A stretch of DNA of 7,069 nt from Pelotomaculum sp. UBA5255 (GCA_002408725.1 DHTR01000005.1:11087-18155), one strand, 5' to 3'; shown: positions 1 to 6,294, numbered from the stretch's first letter. Made by a program: numbers and translations. The notes: generated from the letters alone by a model not told the origin.

Positions 1-1
1 C

Positions 2-526
2 CGGGAGCTTTATAGGGCCAGGCTCTGCGCCATTGGGCCTAAAACAAGGGAGGCGCTGGAAAACTACGGATTGCTGGTGGAAACCGTACCGGGGGAATAC
101 CGCGCGGAGAAAATCATCGAAGCCCTACGCGACAAGGTTGCCGCGGGTACGAAGATTCTCCTGCCCCGGGCGGATATCGCCCGCAAGGTGCTGCCGGAGG
201 CCCTGAAGCAGATGGGTGCGAACGTGACGGAAGTCACCGCCTATCGCACAGTGGCGGGCAACGGTGACAGCGCGAGGGTCAGGGAGATGCTGAAGCACGG
301 TGAAATCCACCTGGTTACCTTTACCAGTTCTTCAACCGTCCACAACCTGGTTAAAATGCTGAACGCCCCGAACCTGGAAGCTTTACTGAAAGGGGTCACT
401 ATGGCTTGCATCGGGCCGGTCACCGCCGGGACCGCCCGGGACCTGGGGCTCAAGGTGGACTTGGTGGCGGAAGAGTATACCATTGAAGGGCTAATGAGGG
501 CAGTGCTGGGGTACTACGGTTTATAA
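2..526 (+). CDS. hemD: Uroporphyrinogen-III synthase (HemD domain), 5'-truncated by the window edge
   Basis: The last 174 residues of a HemD-type uroporphyrinogen-III synthase are visible, and the frame is open to the window start. The enzyme cyclises hydroxymethylbilane, inverting ring D, to give cytosolic uroporphyrinogen III, the branch point to siroheme. Family-typical blocks are seen in order: CAIGPKTREAL, a VPGEYRAE segment, LLPRADIARKVLPEAL, the VTFTSSSTVHN motif, ACIGPVTAGTARDLGL and the C-terminal EYTIEGLM. A free-standing HemD is about 250 residues, so at least 70 are missing. In many anaerobic Firmicutes this domain is the C-terminal half of a fusion with uroporphyrinogen-III methyltransferase (CobA); whether that holds here cannot be seen. 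The internal TTG at position 71 is not the true start, because strong HemD similarity continues upstream of it. It is followed after 39 bp by ahbC, consistent with one operon. Family identity is confident. Confidence 0.93.
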   Translation, partial: RELYRARLCAIGPKTREALENYGLLVETVPGEYRAEKIIEALRDKVAAGTKILLPRADIARKVLPEALKQMGANVTEVTAYRTVAGNGDSARVREMLKHGEIHLVTFTSSSTVHNLVKMLNAPNLEALLKGVTMACIGPVTAGTARDLGLKVDLVAEEYTIEGLMRAVLGYYGL

Positions 527-565
527 ACCGGTTAAATTAAGGAACCCGTAAAGGTGTGAGATATA

Positions 566-1744
566 TTGATCAGTATAACCAAGCTTTTATGCGGCACGGA
601 TTATTACGGTGACACCCTGCGCTACAGCTCGGACTCGCAGGGTCAGGTGCACGGTGCGGTTCGCGGGCGCGGCCCGGTGGTGGTCTGGAACTGCACCCGC
701 ACCTGCAATTTGAAATGCATCCACTGCTACTCAAACTCTGATTCCAGAGCATATGAGGGAGAGCTTACTACTGAAGAAGCCCTGCGCTTTATCGACGATC
801 TGGCGGAATTCAAAGTGCCCGTGATCCTCTTTTCCGGTGGGGAGCCCTTGCTGCGAAAAGATTTAAAGGAACTGGCGGCTTACGCCGGAAGCAAAGGGAT
901 CAGGGCAACCATCTCCACGAACGGTACGCTGCTGAACCCCGGCGCAGTGCAGTCCCTGAAAAGCCTTGGGATCGGCTATATCGGCGTCAGCCTGGACGGC
1001 ATCGGGGATCACAACGACCGCTTCCGGGGCCGTGCGGGGGCTTTTGACGCCGCCCTTGGCGGGATCCGGAACTGTATTGATGCCGGTCAGAGGGTGGGGC
1101 TGCGCTTCACCATCAACCGGTATAATTACGAGGATCTGGACGCCATTTTTGACCTTGTGGAGAGGGAAAACATCCCTCGTGTCTGTTTTTACCACCTGGT
1201 TTATGCCGGGCGCGGAAGTAAGATGATGAAGGAGGACGTGACCCGGCAAGAGGCGCGGGCGGCGTTGGACCTTATCGCCCGGAGGACGCTGGATTTCCAC
1301 CGGCGGGGCTTAAAAAAGGAAATCTTGACCGTGGACAACCACGCTGACGGTGTTTATCTATATCTTAAGCTGAAAGAAACCGACCCTGAAAGGGCGGTTA
1401 AGGCGCTTGAACTCCTCCGGCTCAATGGGGGTAACCGCACCGGGATTGCTATCGGAGCGGTTGATTGGTACGGGAACGTGCACCCTGACCAGTTTACCCA
1501 GAATCATACCTTCGGCAACGTCCGGGAGAGAAAGTTCGGTGAAATCTGGACCGATGCTTCCCATCCCGTTCTGGACGGCCTGAAAAACCGCAAGCCCTTG
1601 CTGAAAGGCCGTTGCGCCGCCTGTAAATGGCTGGACGCCTGTAACGGCAACTTCAGGGCCCGTGCCGAGGCCGTTACCGGAGATTTCTGGGAGTCCGACC
1701 CCGCCTGTTACCTGACCGATGAGGAAATAGGGGCCGGTTCGTAA
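566..1744 (+). CDS. ahbC: Radical SAM protein AhbC (NirJ1-type), 12,18-didecarboxysiroheme deacetylase
   Basis: A 392-residue radical SAM enzyme, probably removing the acetate side chains at C2 and C7 of 12,18-didecarboxysiroheme to yield Fe-coproporphyrin III. The SAM-cluster motif CxxxCxxC is at C47, C51 and C54, followed by SGGEPL at 90-95 and STNGTLL at 117-123. A second cysteine set, C350-x2-C353-x5-C359 and C381, is suited to an auxiliary Fe-S cluster. The N-terminus MISITKLLCGT and the WNCTRTCNLKCIHCY block match the AhbC/NirJ1 group better than AhbD. The TTG start is chosen because the family N-terminus begins exactly there, and AAGGTG (551-556) lies 9 bp upstream. Databases often label this group heme d1 biosynthesis NirJ1. 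The neighbouring ahbA, ahbB, ahbD, hemB and hemL and the absence of other nir genes here favour the heme b role. The assignment is by similarity and context, not a unique catalytic residue. Confidence 0.87.
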   Translation: MISITKLLCGTDYYGDTLRYSSDSQGQVHGAVRGRGPVVVWNCTRTCNLKCIHCYSNSDSRAYEGELTTEEALRFIDDLAEFKVPVILFSGGEPLLRKDLKELAAYAGSKGIRATISTNGTLLNPGAVQSLKSLGIGYIGVSLDGIGDHNDRFRGRAGAFDAALGGIRNCIDAGQRVGLRFTINRYNYEDLDAIFDLVERENIPRVCFYHLVYAGRGSKMMKEDVTRQEARAALDLIARRTLDFHRRGLKKEILTVDNHADGVYLYLKLKETDPERAVKALELLRLNGGNRTGIAIGAVDWYGNVHPDQFTQNHTFGNVRERKFGEIWTDASHPVLDGLKNRKPLLKGRCAACKWLDACNGNFRARAEAVTGDFWESDPACYLTDEEIGAGS

Positions 1745-1779
1745 TTTAACATAATTCTTGAACAGGAGGTCCTGGTTTT

Positions 1780-2754
1780 ATGCCTTTCCCTGCACAGCGT
1801 TCGAGGCGCCTGAGGAGCAGTGAAAACATCCGGCGGATGGTATGCGAAACCGTTCTCTCTGTGGATAATTTAATTTACCCCGTTTTTGTGACACATGGAA
1901 AGGGTATCGCCCGCCCCGTGGAATCCATGCCCGGTATTTATAACTATTCAATCGACATGCTCTTGAAACACCTGGAGGAAGCGGTCCGGTTAAAGATCCC
2001 TGGGATTCTTCTCTTCGGTATACCGGCTGTGAAGGATGAAGCAGGTTCCGAAGCTTACGCGGAGGACGGCATCATTCAGCAAGCGGTGCGGTCTATAAAA
2101 GAAGCCTTTCCGGAACTCCTGGTCATTACTGATATTTGCCTGTGTGAGTATACCAGTCACGGCCACTGCGGCCTGATCCGGGAAGGTTCTGTGCAAAACG
2201 ACTCCACTTTGGACCTTCTTGCCAGGACCGCTGTTTCCCATGCTGCGGCAGGGGTGGACATGGTTGCTCCCTCGGACATGATGGACGGCCGGGTGGGGGC
2301 TATTCGCCGGGCCCTGGACGAAGAAGGGTTTGAGGGTGTGCCGGTCATGGCCTATTCGGCCAAGTACGCCTCCGCATATTACGGGCCGTTCCGGGATGCG
2401 GCGGGGTCCGCCCCGCAATTCGGCGACCGGAAGGCCTACCAGATGGACCCGGCTAATTCTGACGAGGCGCTGCGCGAGGTCTGGTTGGATATCGAGGAGG
2501 GCGCAGACATCGTGATGGTCAAGCCGGCCCTGGCCTATATGGACGTTATCCGGCGGGTCAAGGATGAGTTTGGTTATCCCGTGGCTGCCTACAACGTCAG
2601 CGGTGAGTACAGCATGATCAAGGCTGCGGCCCAAAAGGGCTGGGTGGACGAGCGCAGGATTGTCCTGGAGTCCTTGACCGGCATCAAGCGGGCCGGCGCG
2701 AATATAGTCATTACCTACCACGCCCTAGACGTGGCGAAGTGGCTGCAGGAATAA
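1780..2754 (+). CDS. hemB: Delta-aminolevulinic acid dehydratase (porphobilinogen synthase)
   Basis: A full-length 324-residue HemB, the usual size of the family. It condenses two 5-aminolevulinate molecules into porphobilinogen in the cytosol. Both Schiff-base lysines are visible: K195 in the MAYSAKYAS motif and K248 in VMVKPALAY. The cysteine-rich metal site C120, C122, C130 (in a DICLCEYTSHGHCG block) indicates a zinc-type enzyme, not the Asp-rich magnesium type. The N-terminal RxRRLR and NLIYPVFV signatures and the C-terminal SGEYSMIKAA and ITYHALDVAKWL are standard. The ATG start has a perfect AGGAGGT ribosome site at 1764-1770, 9 bp upstream. The gene lies 35 bp after ahbC and 59 bp before ahbD, sandwiched between two radical SAM genes. 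That placement is the order described for heliobacteria and related anaerobes. Nothing is broken or missing. Confidence 0.97.
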   Translation: MPFPAQRSRRLRSSENIRRMVCETVLSVDNLIYPVFVTHGKGIARPVESMPGIYNYSIDMLLKHLEEAVRLKIPGILLFGIPAVKDEAGSEAYAEDGIIQQAVRSIKEAFPELLVITDICLCEYTSHGHCGLIREGSVQNDSTLDLLARTAVSHAAAGVDMVAPSDMMDGRVGAIRRALDEEGFEGVPVMAYSAKYASAYYGPFRDAAGSAPQFGDRKAYQMDPANSDEALREVWLDIEEGADIVMVKPALAYMDVIRRVKDEFGYPVAAYNVSGEYSMIKAAAQKGWVDERRIVLESLTGIKRAGANIVITYHALDVAKWLQE

Positions 2755-2813
2755 GGCCTAACCGAAATCCTGCAACGAGGACAATAGCAGTTATCGTTTA
2801 AGGGGGAAAAGGG

Positions 2814-3806
2814 TTGATCATATCATGGAACACGACCAACGCCTGCAACATGTACTGCAAGCACTGTTACCGGGACGCGGGAATAAAGGCTGATCAGGAA
2901 CTGAGCACGGAAGAGGGCCTGACACTCATTGACCAGATTGCTGAAGCAAGGTTTAAGATCATGATCTTCAGCGGCGGCGAGCCGCTGCTGCGCGACGATA
3001 TTTATACCCTGGTCAACCGTGCCCGGGAAAGGGGGATGCGGCCGGTTTTCGGCACCAACGGAACCTTGATCACCGGTGCGGTGGCCGGGCGGTTGAAAGA
3101 GGCCGGGGCTGTTGCCATGGGGATTAGCCTGGACAGTGTTGACCCGGTGAGTCATGATACCTTCAGGGCCACAACCGGGGCCTGGCAGGGGGCGGTGGAT
3201 GGAATGCACGCCTGCCGGGAGGCAGGACTGCCTTTTCAAATCCACACCACCGTGCTGGACTGGAACATGGCGGAGGTAGAGAAGTTGACCGACTTCGCGG
3301 TGCAGGCGGGGGCGGTCGGCCACCATATTTTTTTCCTGGTTCCCACCGGCCGGGCCGTGAACATTGAGGCAGAGACTCTGAAGGCCGAACAATACGAGGA
3401 ATTGCTCCATCGGATCATGAAAAAGCAAGCGGAAGTCAAAATTGAGCTGAAGCCGACCTGTGCCCCCCAGTTCATGCGGGTAGCCTCGGAATTAGGGCTG
3501 AAGACCCGCTTTAGCAAGGGCTGCCTGGCCGGGCTGTCCTACTGTATTATCAGTCCCCTGGGCGTCGTCCAGCCTTGCGCCTACTTGAATATACCCGCCG
3601 GCAACGTGCGGAAAACTCCCTTTGACGAGATCTGGCGGGAAGCTGAAATATTCAAGGTTCTCCGCACTGAGCAATACACGGGAGGCTGCGGTTCCTGCCG
3701 TTACAAGAAAATATGCGGCGGCTGCCGGGCTCGTGCCTACTTTTACCACGGCGACTACATGGGCGAAGAACCATGGTGTTTGTACCACGGGCGAAAGGGA
3801 TCTTAA
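2814..3806 (+). CDS. ahbD: Radical SAM heme synthase AhbD (NirJ2-type)
   Basis: A 330-residue radical SAM protein, probably converting Fe-coproporphyrin III to heme b by oxidative decarboxylation of two propionates to vinyls. The SAM-cluster cysteines are C11, C15 and C18 (motif CNMYCKHCY), with SGGEPL at 53-58 and GTNGTLI at 80-86. The C-terminal part is SPASM-like: C237, then G250 and C255 (G-x4-C), then C292-x2-C295-x5-C301-x2-C304 and C322. C216 and C244 are additional. This is enough for at least one auxiliary Fe-S cluster, which AhbD enzymes are known to carry. The TTG start is forced: an in-frame stop lies at 2799-2801, and AGGGGG (2801-2806) is 7 bp upstream. The leader before the first cluster cysteine is only 10 residues, which is short but usual for the NirJ2 group. 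The stop is two bases before ahbA. The AhbD call rests on similarity and context; a heme d1 role cannot be excluded from sequence alone. Confidence 0.86.
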   Translation: MIISWNTTNACNMYCKHCYRDAGIKADQELSTEEGLTLIDQIAEARFKIMIFSGGEPLLRDDIYTLVNRARERGMRPVFGTNGTLITGAVAGRLKEAGAVAMGISLDSVDPVSHDTFRATTGAWQGAVDGMHACREAGLPFQIHTTVLDWNMAEVEKLTDFAVQAGAVGHHIFFLVPTGRAVNIEAETLKAEQYEELLHRIMKKQAEVKIELKPTCAPQFMRVASELGLKTRFSKGCLAGLSYCIISPLGVVQPCAYLNIPAGNVRKTPFDEIWREAEIFKVLRTEQYTGGCGSCRYKKICGGCRARAYFYHGDYMGEEPWCLYHGRKGS

Positions 3807-3808
3807 CC

Positions 3809-4264
3809 ATGCAATTTGATGCTGTAGACAGGAAACTGCTAAGCCTGATTCAAACGGAATTTCCCCTGGCGCCGGAACCTTACCGGGAACTGGGGGATGC
3901 CCTTGGGGTCCCGGAAGAGGAAGTTATGACCAGGCTCAAAGCTTTAATGGAGAGTGGGGTCATCCGCCGCCTGGGAGGAATTTTTGACTCCAGGAAATTG
4001 GGTTATAGCGGCGCTCTGTGCGCTATGAATGTTGCGGAAGAGCGGATCAGCGAAGTGGCCGGCGTAGTCAACTCTTTCGCCGGGGTAACCCATAATTACT
4101 TGAGAGAAGACGTCTTCAACATGTGGTTTACGGTGCTGGCCCCGACCCGTGCCAGGCTCGAAGAGATTTTGGGTGAAATTAGGACACGTACGGGCATACA
4201 GGACATCCTGACGCTGCCGGCGGAAAATATTTTTAAGATCAGGGTAAGCTTTGATCTTGACTGA
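3809..4264 (+). CDS. ahbA: Siroheme decarboxylase alpha subunit (AhbA, NirD/NirG-like, Lrp/AsnC family fold)
   Basis: A 151-residue Lrp/AsnC-type protein. AhbA and AhbB form a heterodimer that decarboxylates siroheme at C12 and C18 to 12,18-didecarboxysiroheme; they are enzymes, not regulators, despite the helix-turn-helix-like N-terminus (residues 1-55, with GVIRRLGGIFDS at 50-61). The C-terminal half is the ferredoxin-like AsnC domain, containing the conserved VTHNYLR motif at 93-99. H95 is the likely substrate or heme-contacting histidine in this family. A longer open frame reaches back to 3713, but that stretch overlaps the AhbD C-terminus and encodes unrelated residues. The ATG at 3809 gives the family N-terminus (MQFDAVDRKLL) and has AAGGGA (3795-3800) 8 bp upstream, inside the end of ahbD. 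The two-base gap to ahbD implies translational coupling. Confidence 0.9.
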   Translation: MQFDAVDRKLLSLIQTEFPLAPEPYRELGDALGVPEEEVMTRLKALMESGVIRRLGGIFDSRKLGYSGALCAMNVAEERISEVAGVVNSFAGVTHNYLREDVFNMWFTVLAPTRARLEEILGEIRTRTGIQDILTLPAENIFKIRVSFDLD

Positions 4265-4273
4265 GGTGTTGTC

Positions 4274-4741
4274 GTGCTGACCGAACAAGACAAGCAAATC
4301 ATCCGGGAACTGCAGAACGACTTACCCCTGGTGAGGCGCCCCTTTGGAGCGATAGCGGAAAAACTGGGAATGAACGAGGCGAAACTCATCGAGCGGATCA
4401 AGCTATTCATTGAAGATGGCCGGATCAGGCGTTTTGGAGCGGCGGTTCGTCACCGGGACCTGGGGTACGTGGCCAACGCCATGGTGGTCTGGCAGGTGCC
4501 CGATGACAGGATCCGGGAGGTGGGGCCTGTCATGGCCGGTTTTAAGGAGGTTTCTCACTGTTACCAGCGACCCCGCCGGCCTGAATGGCCCTATAACTTT
4601 TACACAATGGTGCACGGTCAAACCCGGGAAGAGTGCGAGCAGGTTGCGGAAAGGATCGCCCGGGCCACCGGGCTGAAAACGTACCGCCTGCTGTTCAGCA
4701 CCGCCGAACTGAAAAAGAGCAGCATGCGCTACTTTGAGTGA
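4274..4741 (+). CDS. ahbB: Siroheme decarboxylase beta subunit (AhbB, NirL/NirG-like, Lrp/AsnC family fold)
   Basis: A 155-residue partner of AhbA with the same architecture: a helix-turn-helix-like N-terminus (1-55, with GRIRRFGAAVRH at 49-60) and a C-terminal AsnC-like domain. It carries the beta-subunit signatures VSHCYQRP (93-100, H95) and WPYNFYTMVHG (105-115, H114). These distinguish it from AhbA, which has HNYLR instead. The GTG start follows GAGGTG (4263-4268) by 5 bp. That site overlaps the ahbA stop codon, so the two subunits are probably translated in a coupled, near-stoichiometric way. AhbA and AhbB are clearly paralogous, including the RR-G-D/H-R-LGY region, and stay as separate proteins here. 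An alternative reading as an AsnC-type transcription regulator is unlikely given the heme-gene context. Confidence 0.9.
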   Translation: MLTEQDKQIIRELQNDLPLVRRPFGAIAEKLGMNEAKLIERIKLFIEDGRIRRFGAAVRHRDLGYVANAMVVWQVPDDRIREVGPVMAGFKEVSHCYQRPRRPEWPYNFYTMVHGQTREECEQVAERIARATGLKTYRLLFSTAELKKSSMRYFE

Positions 4742-4756
4742 AAGGAGTTTGTTGCG

Positions 4757-6058
4757 ATGCTAAAGAAATATTCCAAGTCTGTTGCGCTTTTCAGCGAAGC
4801 CGAAAAGTTCATTCCGGGCGGTGTGAACAGCCCGGTGCGCGCTTTCAAGTCGGTGGGCTTGAATCCGGTCTTTATCAGCCGGGGGGAAGGTTCCAGGATC
4901 TACGATGCGGACGGAAATGAGTACATCGATTACGTCGGCTCCTGGGGCCCATTGATCCTGGGGCACCGGCACCCCCGGGTAATCGAGGCGCTGGAGCGGT
5001 GCCTGCGGGAGGTAGGCACCAGTTTTGGCGCTCCGACAGCGATGGAGAACACCCTGGCAGCCATGGTTGTGGCGGCGGTTCCTTCGGTCGAGCTGGTTCG
5101 CCTGGTGAATTCGGGCACGGAGGCCACCATGAGCGCTCTCCGGTTGGCCCGAGGGTACACGGGCAGGAATAAAATTGTCAAATTTGAAGGTTGCTACCAC
5201 GGGCACGCGGACTTCCTGTTAATCAAGGCCGGTTCGGGTGCGCTGACCCTGGGAGTGCCGACCAGCCCTGGAGTCCCGCCGGGCTCGGCGGCATATACCA
5301 TTACTGCCGGCTACAATGATCTGGAGCAACTCAGGGAAGTCTTTCGGCTGGAAGGTGAGGATATTGCTGCAGTAATTGTGGAGCCCGTGGCCGGAAACAT
5401 GGGGGTTGTCCCGCCCGCGCCGGGGTTCCTGGAAGGCCTGCGCGAGTTAACCACTGCTTATGGGAGCCTTTTGATCTTCGACGAGGTTATGACAGGCTTC
5501 CGCGTCGCCTACGGCGGCGCCCAGGAAAGGTACGGGATCAGCCCCGATTTGACCTGTCTCGGCAAGATCATCGGTGGGGGGCTTCCGGTCGGCGCGTACG
5601 GGGGGAGGCGTGAAATCATGGAGCATGTTGCGCCTGCCGGCCCGGTTTACCAGGCCGGGACGCTGTCCGGCAACCCACTGGCTGTTACCGCCGGAATTGC
5701 CACCCTGGAAGTAATGGGACAGCCGGGTGTTTATGAGGAGCTTGAGCAAAAATCCTCGGAATTGGCCCGGGGATTGGAGGAGTCTGCCAGGGAAGCGGGG
5801 ATCGAGGTCAGTTTTAACCGGGCGGGTTCGATGCTCTGCTGTTTCTTTACGGGGCAGGGGGTTTGCAATTACGACACCGCCTGCTCGTCGAACACGGCCC
5901 GTTATGCCGCCTACTTCCAGTCGATGCTCGATCAGGGCGTCTACCTCGCTCCTTCCCAGTTTGAGGCTGCTTTTGTGTCCCTGGCCCACAGCCGAGCAGA
6001 GATTGACCAGACGGTGGGGGCATCCCGGGCAGCTTTTCGGGCGGCATTGGCAGTGTAA
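4757..6058 (+). CDS. hemL: Glutamate-1-semialdehyde 2,1-aminomutase
   Basis: A complete 433-residue PLP-dependent class III aminotransferase-fold enzyme. It converts glutamate-1-semialdehyde to 5-aminolevulinate, the second step of the C5 pathway and the feed for HemB. The N-terminal FIPGGVNSPVRAF block (18-30), EGCYHGHAD (144-152), the PLP-phosphate and ring-binding FDEVMTGFR (241-249), and the Schiff-base lysine K270 in CLGKIIGGGLPVGAYGG are all intact, as is GTLSGNPLA (301-309). The length is standard for bacteria. The ATG start has AAAGGAG (4741-4747) 9 bp upstream and lies 15 bp after ahbB. It is the last gene of the heme cluster; the following 240 bp contain a new promoter. GSA-aminomutase is told from other class III transaminases by these HemL-specific blocks and by the gene neighbourhood. 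Confidence 0.97.
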   Translation: MLKKYSKSVALFSEAEKFIPGGVNSPVRAFKSVGLNPVFISRGEGSRIYDADGNEYIDYVGSWGPLILGHRHPRVIEALERCLREVGTSFGAPTAMENTLAAMVVAAVPSVELVRLVNSGTEATMSALRLARGYTGRNKIVKFEGCYHGHADFLLIKAGSGALTLGVPTSPGVPPGSAAYTITAGYNDLEQLREVFRLEGEDIAAVIVEPVAGNMGVVPPAPGFLEGLRELTTAYGSLLIFDEVMTGFRVAYGGAQERYGISPDLTCLGKIIGGGLPVGAYGGRREIMEHVAPAGPVYQAGTLSGNPLAVTAGIATLEVMGQPGVYEELEQKSSELARGLEESAREAGIEVSFNRAGSMLCCFFTGQGVCNYDTACSSNTARYAAYFQSMLDQGVYLAPSQFEAAFVSLAHSRAEIDQTVGASRAAFRAALAV

Positions 6059-6074
6059 AGTATTATTTTCTTTA

Positions 6075-6110
6075 CTTTTAGTTTTTGTGGTTGAAAACAC
6101 AAAGTAAAAG
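6075..6110. repeat. AT-rich imperfect inverted repeat centred on the -35 element (candidate operator)
   Basis: CTTTTA (6075-6080) pairs with TAAAAG (6105-6110), and TTTGTG (6084-6089) pairs with CACAAA (6098-6103), with a 3-versus-1 nt internal asymmetry and an 8-nt centre. The centre contains most of the TTGAAA -35 hexamer. The arms have almost no GC and no clean U-tract follows, so it is a poor intrinsic terminator for hemL. An operator for a dimeric regulator is the alternative reading. Related AAAGTAAA words occur at 6101-6108 and 6134-6141, with the complement at 6071-6078. The symmetry is seen; the function is inferred. Confidence 0.4.
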
Positions 6111-6118
6111 AGTATAAT
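6091..6118 (+). promoter_or_regulatory. Sigma-A-type promoter for the hydrogenase-maturation unit
   Basis: TTGAAA (6091-6096) and a perfect TATAAT (6113-6118) are separated by 16 bp, within an AT-rich patch that contrasts with the GC-rich genes around it. The predicted transcription start is about 6124-6126. Being downstream of hemL and 180 bp ahead of the next gene, it separates the heme operon from the hydrogenase genes and leaves room for a long structured leader. No better promoter is visible in the window. Confidence 0.72.
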
Positions 6119-6146
6119 TAAACCAAAATACAAAAAGTAAACCTGA

Positions 6147-6170
6147 CGGGTACAGGCAAATCCTGTCCCG
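6147..6170 (+). other. Leader hairpin 1
   Basis: CGGG (6147-6150) pairs with CCCG (6167-6170), and ACAGG (6152-6156) with CCTGT (6162-6166). This gives 9 bp closed by a CAAAU loop, with a single bulged U at 6151. It is GC-rich, begins about 22 nt after the predicted transcription start, and lacks a U-tract, so it is a folding element and not a terminator. It may be part of an aptamer or a 5' stabiliser. Confidence 0.6.
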
Positions 6171-6190
6171 GAGGGTCTAATATAAATTCT

Positions 6191-6259
6191 GCGAAAAAGG
6201 GGAGTTTGAGTTCCCTGCTCTCAAGGAGAACGTGACGGCTTATAAAGCCCTTTTTTCGC
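6191..6259 (+). promoter_or_regulatory. Antiterminator pairing that excludes the terminator
   Basis: GCGAAAAAGGGG (6191-6202) can pair with CCCTTTTTTCGC (6248-6259) in 12 continuous pairs with one G-U wobble. The second strand is the 5' arm of the terminator hairpin, so both structures cannot form at once. The upstream strand is nearly a copy of the terminator 3' arm (GCGGAAAAAGGGC). The 45-nt intervening loop can form a small TTGAG/CTCAA hairpin (6206-6210 with 6220-6224). Confidence 0.6.
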
Positions 6260-6283
6260 ATTGCGGAAAAAGGGCTTTAATTT
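6243..6283 (+). terminator. Intrinsic terminator hairpin upstream of the TM1266-family gene
   Basis: A 17-bp stem (6243-6259 with 6263-6279) has an AUU loop and one G-U wobble. It contains an AGCCC/GGGCU block at the base and ends in UUUAAUUUA (6276-6284). It lies only 18-22 bp before the preferred start of the next gene, so it acts as a conditional barrier and not as the end of the heme operon alone. It may also stop readthrough from hemL. The tail is not a pure U-run, which fits an attenuator of moderate strength. Confidence 0.7.
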
Positions 6284-6287
6284 ATGA

Positions 6288-6294
6288 AGGGGGT
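6288..6294 (+). promoter_or_regulatory. Ribosome binding site deciding the TM1266-family start
   Basis: AGGGGGT lies 6 bp before a CTG codon at 6301 and just beyond the terminator stem. No ATG, GTG or TTG lies in frame at a suitable distance. The only in-frame upstream start is GTG at 6232, with AAGGAG at 6223-6228 spaced just 3 bp from it. Confidence 0.5.

Noticed and set aside
1990..2721. A 243-codon open frame on the minus strand inside hemB.
   Set aside because: It is fully antisense to a clear hemB, has no recognisable family or ribosome site, and is the usual by-product of GC-rich codon use.
2744..2774. A 7-bp inverted repeat (TGCAGGA/TCCTGCA) spanning the hemB stop, considered as a terminator.
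   Set aside because: The loop is 17 nt, no U-tract follows, and the operon clearly continues into ahbD.
2823..3428. A 201-codon minus-strand open frame inside ahbD.
   Set aside because: Antisense shadow of a well-supported radical SAM gene, with no start signal or recognisable product.
3713..3808. A longer AhbA beginning inside ahbD.
   Set aside because: The extra residues overlap the AhbD C-terminal cysteine region in another frame and are unlike AhbA; ATG 3809 has a proper ribosome site and the family N-terminus.
3809..4741. The two Lrp/AsnC-like genes as transcription regulators of the operon.
   Set aside because: Their HNYLR and SHCYQRP/WPYNFYTMVHG motifs and their position between ahbD and hemL identify them as siroheme decarboxylase subunits.
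5447..6133. A 228-codon minus-strand open frame covering the end of hemL and the promoter spacer.
   Set aside because: It runs antisense to conserved HemL sequence and its composition is low-complexity and Arg/Gly/Pro-rich; no protein family is recognisable.
6141..6180. Resemblance of the CAGGCAAATCC and GGAGGGTCTAA segments to pieces of a c-di-GMP-I riboswitch.
   Set aside because: The conserved three-way core, the GNRA tetraloop-receptor pairing and the GACGCAAAG element are absent, and the segment folds into a simple hairpin.
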